Assembly: GCA_009845995.1 (NCBI GenBank)
Contig: VXYK01000011.1
Span: 1-64,000 of the forward strand
Length of the DNA: 64,000 nucleotides
Reading direction: 5' to 3'
From: Acidimicrobiaceae bacterium
GTDB lineage: Bacteria > Actinomycetota > Acidimicrobiia > Acidimicrobiales > Aldehydirespiratoraceae
Shown here: piece after piece, positions 19,121 through 27,421 of the stretch
How positions within the stretch are numbered: the stretch's first letter is position 1
Layout: each line of letters begins with the position of its first letter
Made by a program: the position numbers and the translations under genes
The notes under the pieces: generated by a model
Database searches by the model: none
What the model was told of the DNA's origin: nothing
Seen by the model: only the letters and a program-made list of their open reading frames with translations

Positions 19121-20473
19121 CTAGGCGAACAGTGCGAGGACTTCCTGCACCCGGAGATCAACATCGTCTTGGGTTCCCGCTTCCAGGTTGAGACGAAGCA
19201 GTGGCTCGGTGTTGGACGGACGCAAGTTGAACCACCAGTCTCCGAGATCGACGGTGAGGCCGTCCATACGGTCTTGGTCGGCCCCGGCAAAAGCACCGGC
19301 CACTCTGTTGATCACCGCAGCCGGATCTTCCACCTTCGTGTTGATCTCGCCAGAGGTGGCGTAGCGATCGAGCTCCGAAACGAGATCGGCGAGACCCGCT
19401 GAATGCCCACTCAACGCTTCAAGCACCACCAATGCGGCGATCAAGCCACTGTCCGCGCCGAAGTTGTCGCGGAAATAGTAGTGACCCGAGTGCTCACCGC
19501 CGAAAGCGGCCCCAGTCTCGAGCATCACCTGCTTGATGAACGAATGGCCGACCCGTGTGCGCACCGCTGTGCCATTTCCCTCGGCGATGACCTCTGGCAC
19601 GGTCTTGGAGCAAATCAGGTTGTGGACAATGACCGCGCCCGGTTCACGAGCCAGAATCGAGCGCGCGACCATGGCGGTCGTCAATGACCCCGACACAGCA
19701 CGAGCGTTTTCGTCGACAAGAAACACCCGGTCCGCGTCGCCGTCGAAGGCCAGTCCGATGTCCGCGCTCATCAACAGCACCCTTTCGGCGAGATCCTCGC
19801 AGTTCTCCGGCACAATGGGATCAGCGGGATGGTTGGGGAATGTGCCGTCGAGTTCGGGATACATGTGATCGAGTTCAAACGGCAGCCCGGCGAACACCGG
19901 CGGGACTACCAGTCCCCCCATCCCGTTGGCCGTATCGGCCACCACTCTCAGCGGTTCGAGAGCATCAATGTCTACGAAGGACCGCACATGGGCGACATAT
20001 CCGTCAAGAATGTCTAGTTGGGTACGAGTACCCCGCCTACCCGCAGGATCAGGTCCGGAAATCGCCATCTGTTTGATCTCGCTGAGTCCCCCGTCAGCGC
20101 CTATGGGCGCGGCATAGGCGAGACACATCTTGATTCCGTTGTAACCCGCTGGGTTGTGCGAAGCTGTGAGAACCGCGCCGGGGATACCCAGGTGTCCCGA
20201 GCCGTAATACATCATGTCGGTGGCGCACAACCCGACATCAACGACATCGATTCCGTGTTCCATCGCGCCGTCGCCAAAGGCAGCCGCCATCCCCTCGCCA
20301 TCGGGCCGCATGTCACGACCGACCAGAATCGACTGCTCCCCCCTAGCTCCAACGAACCGAGCAAACGCCCCACCAATCGCTTTCGCGCCGTCTGCATCGA
20401 ACTGGTCCGGGACGATGCCGCGAACGTCGTATGCCTTGAAAATCGCGTCGAAGTCTGTGCCCACGGATCGCAA
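19121..20473 (-). CDS. manB: Phosphomannomutase/phosphoglucomutase
   Basis: Converts mannose-6-phosphate to mannose-1-phosphate, and often the glucose equivalents. The phosphoserine loop TASHNP is at 103-108 (Ser105), the metal loop is FDGDADR, and the sugar-binding loop is GEHSGH. A C-terminal phosphate-binding loop RPSNTEPLLRLNLE is present. The start is TTG 20473; GTG 20464 (VGTDFDAIFKAYDVRG) is an equally good alternative, and no strong ribosome site decides. Together with manA it feeds GDP-mannose synthesis. Confidence 0.95.
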   Translation of the reverse strand: MRSVGTDFDAIFKAYDVRGIVPDQFDADGAKAIGGAFARFVGARGEQSILVGRDMRPDGEGMAAAFGDGAMEHGIDVVDVGLCATDMMYYGSGHLGIPGAVLTASHNPAGYNGIKMCLAYAAPIGADGGLSEIKQMAISGPDPAGRRGTRTQLDILDGYVAHVRSFVDIDALEPLRVVADTANGMGGLVVPPVFAGLPFELDHMYPELDGTFPNHPADPIVPENCEDLAERVLLMSADIGLAFDGDADRVFLVDENARAVSGSLTTAMVARSILAREPGAVIVHNLICSKTVPEVIAEGNGTAVRTRVGHSFIKQVMLETGAAFGGEHSGHYYFRDNFGADSGLIAALVVLEALSGHSAGLADLVSELDRYATSGEINTKVEDPAAVINRVAGAFAGADQDRMDGLTVDLGDWWFNLRPSNTEPLLRLNLEAGTQDDVDLRVQEVLALFA

Positions 20474-20521
20474 TCTAGGACATACGCAGCTGAGCAGGCG
20501 TATTGGAGTGAAAGACTGCGC

Positions 20522-21370
20522 TCAGTACCTCTCCGGCACAAACGTCTGGTCCGAAATCGGTGGTCTCACATATCCCACCGCTGACTGTCGCTCGGGCAGT
20601 TCGACGTCCTCCCACGGGACCGCCTCGTAGGGGATCTGTGACAGCAGATGAGAGATGCAGTTCAACCGAGCCTTCTTCTTGGAGTCGGCATTGACCACAT
20701 ACCAGGGGGCCTGCTTTATGTCGGTGTGCTCGAACAACGTGTCCTTGGCCCTCGAAAAGTCGACCCAGCGGGCTCGGCCCTCCAGGTCGACCGGTGACAA
20801 CTTCCAGCGCCGGACCGGATCAGAAATCCGGCTCTGAAAGCGCCGCTCCTGTTCGGCATCGCTCACCGAGAACCAGTACTTGATCAAAACGATTCCCGAC
20901 CGCACCAACATGCGCTCGAACCCCGGACATGAGCGCAGGAACTCGCGGTACTCCTCATCGGTGCAGAACCCCATAACCGGCTCAACAAGACCGCGGTTGT
21001 ACCAACTCCGGTCGAACAGCACCATCTCCCCCGCGGCGGGCAGTTCCGCCACGTACCGCTGGAACCACCACTGGGTCTTCTCGCGGTCGCTCGGCGTGCC
21101 GAGGGCCACGACCCGAACGACCCGAGGGTTGAGCCGTTCGGTGATCCGCTTGATCACTCCCCCCTTGCCGGCTGCGTCACGACCTTCGAAGATGACCACC
21201 ACCTTGAGGCCCTTGTGGCGGATCCAGCGCTGCAATCGCACAAGTTCTTCTTGCAGACGAGCCAACTCGCGATTGTATTCCTTCGTCTTCATCTTCTTGG
21301 GCTTTATGAACGCCTGCTCAGAAGATTCTGACTCGATAGGAGTCAGCAGCTCATCCATGGTGCTCGACAC
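20522..21370 (-). CDS. Polyphosphate kinase 2 family protein
   Basis: A PPK2-family kinase, which transfers phosphate between polyphosphate and nucleotides. Walker A FEGRDAAGKGG (61-71) and the Walker B/lid segment LFDRSWYNR (118-126) are intact, followed by the arginine-rich lid with RRFQSRISDPVRRWKLSP. At 282 residues it is a single-domain class I-like enzyme. The direction (GTP/ATP making or polyphosphate making) cannot be told. The start is GTG 21370, with ATG 21358 as an alternative. Repeat family B lies upstream. Confidence 0.93.
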   Translation of the reverse strand: MSSTMDELLTPIESESSEQAFIKPKKMKTKEYNRELARLQEELVRLQRWIRHKGLKVVVIFEGRDAAGKGGVIKRITERLNPRVVRVVALGTPSDREKTQWWFQRYVAELPAAGEMVLFDRSWYNRGLVEPVMGFCTDEEYREFLRSCPGFERMLVRSGIVLIKYWFSVSDAEQERRFQSRISDPVRRWKLSPVDLEGRARWVDFSRAKDTLFEHTDIKQAPWYVVNADSKKKARLNCISHLLSQIPYEAVPWEDVELPERQSAVGYVRPPISDQTFVPERY

Positions 21371-21605
21371 TAGCCGAGCGCAAAGTTCCCGTCCCGGCCA
21401 GTTGACTCCCGCTCTTGTTCGCTGTGCTTCATATCCCGCTCTTGTTCGCTGTGCTCACGGGGCCGCTCGGGCCACGGGCGGGCCGCTCGGGCCGCGGCCC
21501 CGCGCGGTATGGGCCGCGTCAACACGCCTGTCCGCTCGGCCTCAGTGCATGCGCGCTAGCTGGTGGAGTCGCTGTCCGGTGAACTCACCGGCCTGACGTG
21601 AACGG
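21371..21605. other. Intergenic region with repeats and a palindrome
   Basis: This 235-bp gap separates ppk2 from the next gene, both on the minus strand. It holds a direct repeat, cccgctcttgttcgctgtgc, at 21408 and again at 21435. The second copy opens the family B element (21435-21503). It also holds a short inverted repeat, ccggtga/tcaccgg (21576-21582 and 21585-21591), 15 bp after the membrane protein stop. No coding frame or RNA gene is convincing. Confidence 0.6.
21435..21503 (+). repeat. Repeat family B, copy 1
   Basis: A roughly 69-bp GC-rich element starting cccgctcttgttcgctgtgc and ending gggccgcggccccgc. Inside, gggccgctcgggcc occurs twice, 22 bp apart, each followed by a purine-containing cggg or cggc. 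A near-identical copy lies inverted at 56711-56779. It lies upstream of ppk2 and points away from it. Confidence 0.85.
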
Positions 21606-22409
21606 TCAAGTGGGTACCAGGCTCTCGAGCGCTTGAGGCTCTGCGTTGCCGGTGTTGTCCAACTCCGTCACCTCAAGGCCCAAATCACCGAGCAACTCCG
21701 GCGCTTGGTGATTCGACCCTTCAAAGAGGTCCTCCAGCAGATCTGCCGGGTCGGCAAAGTAGCCCTCGCCCAGCGCCTCGGGGGCAGACCCTCCGAAGAA
21801 ACCCTCGAACCCCCACTCGCCGGGCCATTGTTCGGCGCCGAACCAACCCTCTCGCTCCAAAAACGGGGCCAAGTCCGGCGGTAGGCCTTGCGGCCCCCCA
21901 CCAAGTCCACCAAGACCGAGACCAAGCCCAGGGACTACCAGGACCACAATCGGACCGGGGTGTGCTCCGAACCCGAACGGCATCCTGCATCCGTCGTCAC
22001 TACGCCAAGATTCACTCCAGGAATCCGGTTTGGCGAAGTATCCCTTGTCGCGCCACTTCCATCGATCGTCATCGGCAGACCGACCTTTGCCATAGCCGCG
22101 CCGGTACTCGTCGACATCGTCTTCTTGGTCGTCGTAGGCGGGGACGAGGGCCGAGGAAGAGACGTATTCAAACCATGATTCGTCGTCCTCCTCGTCAACG
22201 ACCTCGCTGATGACCCACACAGCCGCGACGACAACCGCCGCGCACAGAAGCACCGTGCCGACAACGATGCCGGCCATCTTGGTTGCGCGATAAGGAGTCA
22301 ACTGCTCCTTGCCGCCGTCGCCCGCATCGGCATCAGCATCAGCATAGGCATCAGCATCGGCATCAGCGGGATTGTCAGCAGTCCCTTCGGGAACCTCGTC
22401 GTCTGCCAT
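21606..22409 (-). CDS. Unrecognised acidic single-pass membrane protein (267 aa)
   Basis: I do not recognise a family. The first 33 residues are acidic and hold a run of Asp-Ala repeats (16-30), encoded by hexanucleotide repeats. One hydrophobic helix (about 45-69) follows, then an acidic stretch (VDEEDDESWFEY), a basic/aromatic segment, a Gly/Leu-rich hydrophobic patch near 157-175, and a Gly-, Glu- and Trp-rich C-terminus. No Cys pair or catalytic motif is evident. Low complexity and unusual composition suggest a fast-evolving envelope protein. It is 40 bp downstream of the large glycosyltransferase fusion, on the same strand, so possibly co-transcribed. Confidence 0.7.
   Translation of the reverse strand: MADDEVPEGTADNPADADADAYADADADAGDGGKEQLTPYRATKMAGIVVGTVLLCAAVVVAAVWVISEVVDEEDDESWFEYVSSSALVPAYDDQEDDVDEYRRGYGKGRSADDDRWKWRDKGYFAKPDSWSESWRSDDGCRMPFGFGAHPGPIVVLVVPGLGLGLGGLGGGPQGLPPDLAPFLEREGWFGAEQWPGEWGFEGFFGGSAPEALGEGYFADPADLLEDLFEGSNHQAPELLGDLGLEVTELDNTGNAEPQALESLVPT
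22324..22367. repeat. Hexanucleotide repeat in coding sequence
   Basis: Near-perfect catcgg/catcag/cataggc units repeat at 6-bp steps. On the minus strand they encode the Asp-Ala run of the acidic membrane protein. Simple repeats in multiples of 6 keep the frame if they expand or contract. Confidence 0.8.
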
Positions 22410-22449
22410 GGGGAGAGTCTACGTCTGACGAAGCCGCCGAACGGCGTGT

Positions 22450-25400
22450 TCACGACACGGACGCCGAGAGACGTTCGGGGACGGGCGGGTACTCTCCGCG
22501 CCTGCCGAGTCGTCGGATCAATGCGATGTCGCGGGCAACTTTGATCCCGTCGCTCCACGTCCGAACCGTCGAGGATTCGCTGTTCACCACTGTCACAGGC
22601 GTTTCAGCTATCGCAAATCCGAAACGCTCAGCGAGAAAGAGAACCTCGATGTCGAAAGCGAAGCCATCGATCTGCCCGGATCGCATCAGAGTCTTGGCCG
22701 CGTCAGAACGAAACGCCTTGCAACCGCACTGGGTGTCTCGATAACGAACCGACACAAGGATCCGGGCAAACAAGTTCACGACTCGGCTCCCCAGACGGCG
22801 CACGCCCGACACTCCGCCATGGGCGACGGAGTCCTCCGCGTAGCGATTGCCGATCACCACATCACAGCCGGCCTCTACCGTGGCGAGCATCGGCAACAAT
22901 TGATCCGGCGAGTAAGCGAGATCCGCGTCCGTGAAAGCCACCGTGCGCCCCCTGCTCGCCAGCACACCGGCCCTCACCGCCGCGCCTTTACCTCGATTCA
23001 TCGGCAACTCAATAACGAGATCAGCGCCGCCGCCACGAGCGGCACGAGCAGTTTCGTCCGCTGACCCGTCATCGACCACCACAATCTCCAGATCTCCAGC
23101 CTCCTCCAGAGAGGACAACTGAGCGCGTATCTCAGAAATCGTCGACGCGATCCGTTGCGCCTCGCAATACGCAGGCACCACAACTGACAACCTCACATCA
23201 CTCGTGGCGTTTGCTTCCAGAGTTGCCGGTGCTTGCATCGACATCTGATCGACCGCATCATCGTCGGCACTCGGCGCTGTAGATCCTGCCGTCCGAGACC
23301 CGCCGAAATCCCAAAAAGGAACCGAGCCACCGCCAGAACCCTCCCACCTCCGGCGGATCACAACCACAAGCAAAGCGATTCCGAGCAGGGTCGCCAGCCA
23401 ACCGACCCACTGCACAGGCGAACGGGTATAGCTCAACTCCACCGACGACTCGGTTGGTACGACGACCATCAGATTGGGAGCCACCCGGAACGGTCCATCG
23501 GCACCAGCCACCGTCCAGTTCGGGAAATAGCTGGCTCGAACCAGCACGGGCGTTCCAATCCTGTCGACAATGAACCTGATCGAATCGTTGTCGACGGCAA
23601 GCTCGACGACTTGTGCCGGTTCAACCGGTTCACGCACCAGCCAGTCATCCAAGGCCGTCGCCAGCGCGCGCATCTCCGACACTCGATCGCCGCTTTCTGC
23701 AGCAGACGCGAAACCAAAGTTCTCACTGGCCAGATCATCAAGCGACATGCGCGGCCAGCCGTCAGGACCGTCCGCAGCAATCAAGGGGATGTCCTCGGCC
23801 GTTTCCCAAGCCGCGACAGTTGGCACCAGCCACTCTTCGCCCCCCGCGTCCAACCCCTCGATCACAACCGGCAATTGCTCGAGACCCACCGCTATCTGCT
23901 GACCTTTGACCAGGAACACGACCCAAGGCCCACTGCCGGCGATCTCCTCGAACGCTTCGATTTCACGAGCCTGCGCAATCGCCGACTCAGACACCGCCAA
24001 GTAGTAACGCACGCCCAACGTCTGAAGCCCTGCCACGCCCTTGTCAACGTTGAGACCGGAATATGGCAGATCGCGTTGAGCTCGCGACGGACTCGCAGAA
24101 AGTTCTGACTGGAGCAGGAAGTGGTAAGGAGTAGTAGCTGACGCCTCGAAATAGAGGCCCTCCATCGAACCGATGCAACCATCAGTCCAGTGAGGCAACA
24201 GCATCGGTGCCATCGTCGTGCCGTATGTTCCGAGACGTTCACTCTCGAACTCCCAAAGCGACCGCCCGCACCCGAACTCCTCACCGACCCCGGCCATGGT
24301 CGACACCAGCTCTCTGTACTCGACAGTTCCAGACTTCTGCTCGTAACCCGTGAAATTGTATCTCACCCAACCGGGACCATGGTTGAACTGGTCAGTAGCG
24401 AATCCGTCCCACCCGCCCACGGTCTCAATCCCGAAAACGCTCGAAAAACCGTAGAGATTTGTGACCTCACCAGAAGCGCTGACCCTCTGAAAGTTCGTGG
24501 CGAACGGCACGGACCTGAGCGGAAACGCCAGGACAGTCAGGATCAACACCGTGAACAGCCCCGCAGGAACCGCAGCCCACACAGCAGGGTCAGAGCCCCC
24601 GACCTGCCCAACCCCTTCAGGCTCCTCGACCTGCCCAGACTCTGCAGATGCCACAGCCGCCGGAGGCAGCAGATAGTCGGCTCGCCCTGCCCCGAACATT
24701 CGAACTCCGAGTCGACTGAATTCTGCGACCGCAACACCGGCCATCAGGTAGATCGACAAGTAATAGAACGGCAGAATCCGCACGTTCCAAAGCCGACTTT
24801 CAGGAAGCAGAACAAAAGCAAGCGCGAAGATCACCGCCACGACGCTCAACACGAGTCCGAAGCGGATCCGGCGCACTGCACAGATCACGGCCCCGGCAAG
24901 CGCGAGCACGACGAACACCTGCAACGGCAGGTCGTTGACAAGAAAATCCTGATTGCCGAGGTTGTCGCCACGATGCCAGAGCGCCGCCGCGTAGCGGTGT
25001 TCCTTGCCCCAACCCATGTCGTTGAGATAACGGACATTCCAGGCAAAGGGCAACACCCAGAACGCCGACAGCAGCGCTGCGAGCGGACCCACAACCGCCA
25101 CCCAGGCGATATCGCGCCGGCCAAGCCGCAACAGCAGCATCGCAAACAACGCGACTAGAGCAAAAAACGCTGCAAACAAGTGAAGAAGACCGGTCAAAGC
25201 CAGCAACACTGCGGCCACGCCGCGGTCTCGACCACCGCTCAGTCCCCGCGCCGCGAACCCGATGAACAGCAAAGCAACCGCCAACGCGAGGCTGTAAGCG
25301 AACTCGCCGGCCATCGTCGACATCAGATTCCCGCCGTAGATGTTGAACGAACGGTCAAAGATGAACGGCAAGGTCATCAACGACAGCAGTGCGGGCCCTG

Positions 25401-26217
25401 GAAATACCAAACCGCCCAAACGCCCCGCAACATAAGCCGAAACCGGAAGAGCGACGATTCCCGCGATCACCACCAACTTCATGGCCACGCCGTACGGAAT
25501 CGGAACGACTAGAACCGTCGCAACAACCGCGCCCGCAGTGACAGGAACCCGCCAACGCTCAACTGAAACCACAGCAGACCACACAAGCCCGCCGACCGCG
25601 GCCGGAAGCAACAGCGCAACAATCGCCAAATCCACCGATGTGTCATTGAACGTGAACGGTTCAAGCGGCGACCATCCCAACCAGTCGGTGGCAAAAACGC
25701 GGCCATCGGCAACCACCCCGAAAAGTGCACTACCAACGCCGAGTCCAGAAGCCACAATCGCCTGCGAGGCTCGCTCAGCCCAAAACCTCCCCGAAACGAT
25801 GAAAACCGCTAGAGCAACACCGATCGCCGAGAGCAAATCGATCGAGACGTCCAACCCGACGTTGACGATCACTATCAACAACGAGGGAATGACCATGTAG
25901 AACGTGAACGCCGGAAAGCCTGCATACCAGTCAGGCGACCAGCCGGTGAGCCGGAAATTCGGGAGCAGCTCATCACGCAGATAGGCGGGCGACCACACGT
26001 GGGCCCCCAAGTCTCCTCCCGTCGGCGTCGTGTCTGTGAACCACAACCAAGGTGAGACGTTCCAGACAACGAACAAAGTGGCCCCACCGACGACCGCGGC
26101 AGTGAAGATCGCCCGCACGTCAACCGACTGTTTCGAGATCGGCAGACGCTCTGTGAACGAACGCCCGACCTCAGACAACCGCGCAAGTAGCGAGGGACGC
26201 GCGGACTCTTCGTTCAT
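22450..26217 (-). CDS. Large membrane protein fused to a GT2 glycosyltransferase (1255 aa)
   Basis: Residues 1-990 form a polytopic membrane protein with about 12 hydrophobic helices in the first 490 residues, then a large extracytoplasmic region and a final helix near 955-975. This plan resembles the membrane proteins annotated as 6-pyruvoyl-tetrahydropterin-synthase-related. From 1010 on it is a complete dolichyl-phosphate-glucose/mannose synthase-like GT2 domain, with VVVPAYCE, VDDGS (1049-1053) and TDADLAYS (1097-1104). The two are normally separate proteins. A natural reading is that the GT2 half makes a polyprenyl-phosphate sugar used by the membrane half to glycosylate a lipid or protein outside the cell. 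That coupling is inference. Confidence 0.85.
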   Translation of the reverse strand: MNEESARPSLLARLSEVGRSFTERLPISKQSVDVRAIFTAAVVGGATLFVVWNVSPWLWFTDTTPTGGDLGAHVWSPAYLRDELLPNFRLTGWSPDWYAGFPAFTFYMVIPSLLIVIVNVGLDVSIDLLSAIGVALAVFIVSGRFWAERASQAIVASGLGVGSALFGVVADGRVFATDWLGWSPLEPFTFNDTSVDLAIVALLLPAAVGGLVWSAVVSVERWRVPVTAGAVVATVLVVPIPYGVAMKLVVIAGIVALPVSAYVAGRLGGLVFPGPALLSLMTLPFIFDRSFNIYGGNLMSTMAGEFAYSLALAVALLFIGFAARGLSGGRDRGVAAVLLALTGLLHLFAAFFALVALFAMLLLRLGRRDIAWVAVVGPLAALLSAFWVLPFAWNVRYLNDMGWGKEHRYAAALWHRGDNLGNQDFLVNDLPLQVFVVLALAGAVICAVRRIRFGLVLSVVAVIFALAFVLLPESRLWNVRILPFYYLSIYLMAGVAVAEFSRLGVRMFGAGRADYLLPPAAVASAESGQVEEPEGVGQVGGSDPAVWAAVPAGLFTVLILTVLAFPLRSVPFATNFQRVSASGEVTNLYGFSSVFGIETVGGWDGFATDQFNHGPGWVRYNFTGYEQKSGTVEYRELVSTMAGVGEEFGCGRSLWEFESERLGTYGTTMAPMLLPHWTDGCIGSMEGLYFEASATTPYHFLLQSELSASPSRAQRDLPYSGLNVDKGVAGLQTLGVRYYLAVSESAIAQAREIEAFEEIAGSGPWVVFLVKGQQIAVGLEQLPVVIEGLDAGGEEWLVPTVAAWETAEDIPLIAADGPDGWPRMSLDDLASENFGFASAAESGDRVSEMRALATALDDWLVREPVEPAQVVELAVDNDSIRFIVDRIGTPVLVRASYFPNWTVAGADGPFRVAPNLMVVVPTESSVELSYTRSPVQWVGWLATLLGIALLVVVIRRRWEGSGGGSVPFWDFGGSRTAGSTAPSADDDAVDQMSMQAPATLEANATSDVRLSVVVPAYCEAQRIASTISEIRAQLSSLEEAGDLEIVVVDDGSADETARAARGGGADLVIELPMNRGKGAAVRAGVLASRGRTVAFTDADLAYSPDQLLPMLATVEAGCDVVIGNRYAEDSVAHGGVSGVRRLGSRVVNLFARILVSVRYRDTQCGCKAFRSDAAKTLMRSGQIDGFAFDIEVLFLAERFGFAIAETPVTVVNSESSTVRTWSDGIKVARDIALIRRLGRRGEYPPVPERLSASVS

Positions 26218-26271
26218 GGCGCTTCATTGTGCCATCTTGTTCGCGACGCTCCATCTCTTGCGGGTCCTGCC

Positions 26272-27075
26272 TCAGGCAATTTGTCGGAGCAGGACGACCA
26301 CGCTGGTCGCATTGAACCCCACATGGATCCATATCGCGGTGCCCAAACGACCCGTCATCTGAAACGCGACCGCAGCAACGATGCCGACCGCCAACAAACC
26401 CGGAAACTGGAGAAGCTGAAAGTGCGAAGCGGCGAAGACCGTCGAAGACCCGAGAACCGCCAACGCCCTACCAATCCGGCCACGATGCGCCAACCGCTCA
26501 GCTAAACCCCGATGCAGCAAACCCCGGTACAAGAACTCCTCCGCAATAGGCGCGCCCACCACCGTGAGGGCGACCAGAGCCAGGACCCCGAGCGACGAGT
26601 CAGCCGAAGCAACAAGATTACGGGCCGGAACTGCGAGATCATCGCCGTCGATGAACCGGAGCAACGGCATGTAGATCAGCGGAAGCAGCAGAGCCTGCGT
26701 TGCAATCCCGACCACAAGACCAACGCCAACGTCACGCCTTGAGGAACCCCAACCAAAGTCTCGACGCAAATCGAGTTTCTGACGACGAGAAACAAGCCAC
26801 GGAACTCCCAGCAGGCAAACCCACAACGGCACCGTCAGCAACACTCGAGCCACAAGAGGAACACGGTTGTGGTCCAGGGGAACCTCGGCCGCCACTTGCC
26901 CTGCTATCCGGCCAAAATCGTCGCCCAGACCCGAAGGAACATCAAACTCCCAGCCAGCGGCGCTTACAACGGTGGCGCCGATCGCCGAAGACACCACGAT
27001 CCCCACGAATATTGCAGCAAAGGCCAGCAGCACCCGACGGCCCGGCGACGGTGCTGAATCCTCAACCGACGCCAT
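26272..27075 (-). CDS. CPBP-family intramembrane metalloprotease
   Basis: A membrane-embedded protease or abortive-type processing enzyme of the CPBP (CAAX protease and bacteriocin-processing) family. All three motifs are present: EEFLYR (Glu179, Glu180, Arg184), FAASH (His218) and HVGFN (His251, Asn255). About seven hydrophobic helices are visible in 267 residues. It starts 5 bp after the DUF3499 gene and precedes the large fusion gene by 54 bp on the same strand. The substrate is unknown. Confidence 0.9.
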   Translation of the reverse strand: MASVEDSAPSPGRRVLLAFAAIFVGIVVSSAIGATVVSAAGWEFDVPSGLGDDFGRIAGQVAAEVPLDHNRVPLVARVLLTVPLWVCLLGVPWLVSRRQKLDLRRDFGWGSSRRDVGVGLVVGIATQALLLPLIYMPLLRFIDGDDLAVPARNLVASADSSLGVLALVALTVVGAPIAEEFLYRGLLHRGLAERLAHRGRIGRALAVLGSSTVFAASHFQLLQFPGLLAVGIVAAVAFQMTGRLGTAIWIHVGFNATSVVVLLRQIA

Positions 27076-27080
27076 GGACC

Positions 27081-27377
27081 CTATCCAGCCCGACGAAATC
27101 GATGTGGCCCGTCGCGTAGCACAGGAGCATCCACCAGTGGTTTCGCCAGCGATTGCACCTCAGACCGGCGGTCGTCGAGATCCCAGCCCCGCGGCGGCCT
27201 CGTCCGATCAGCGTGGATCGTGCACAAATCATGGTTGGCAGGCGAATCCTCAACATGAAGATCATCGATCCACACGATCTGTTGCGCGTACAAGAACGAG
27301 AGCGTTGTAGCGGCGAGATGGCGACAACCGGGCCGGGCGCAGCGACGATTCACGTTGGGCACCGTACCCTCTGCCAA
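27081..27377 (-). CDS. DUF3499 family protein
   Basis: A 98-residue protein matching the actinobacterial DUF3499 family: RRCARPGCRHLAATTLSFLY, then NHDLCTIHADR and PPRGWDL. Cys13, Cys18, Cys52 and His55 could bind one zinc ion. The function of the family is unknown; in mycobacteria the homologue lies beside manB. The start is TTG 27377, with GTG codons a few residues later as alternatives. It is divergent from ftsH across 44 bp, and the CPBP gene follows after 5 bp. Confidence 0.85.
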   Translation of the reverse strand: MAEGTVPNVNRRCARPGCRHLAATTLSFLYAQQIVWIDDLHVEDSPANHDLCTIHADRTRPPRGWDLDDRRSEVQSLAKPLVDAPVLRDGPHRFRRAG

Positions 27378-27409
27378 CAGCTAAGACAGGGATATCCCGC
27401 AACGGGGTC

Positions 27410-27415
27410 TACGCT
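27410..27415 (+). promoter_or_regulatory. Possible -10 element for a leaderless ftsH transcript
   Basis: TACGCT lies 6 bases before the ftsH ATG (27422), and no Shine-Dalgarno is visible. In Actinomycetota, a TAnnnT box at this distance often marks a transcript that begins at the start codon. There is no clear -35 box, so this is tentative. Confidence 0.35.
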
Positions 27416-27421
27416 TGACAT

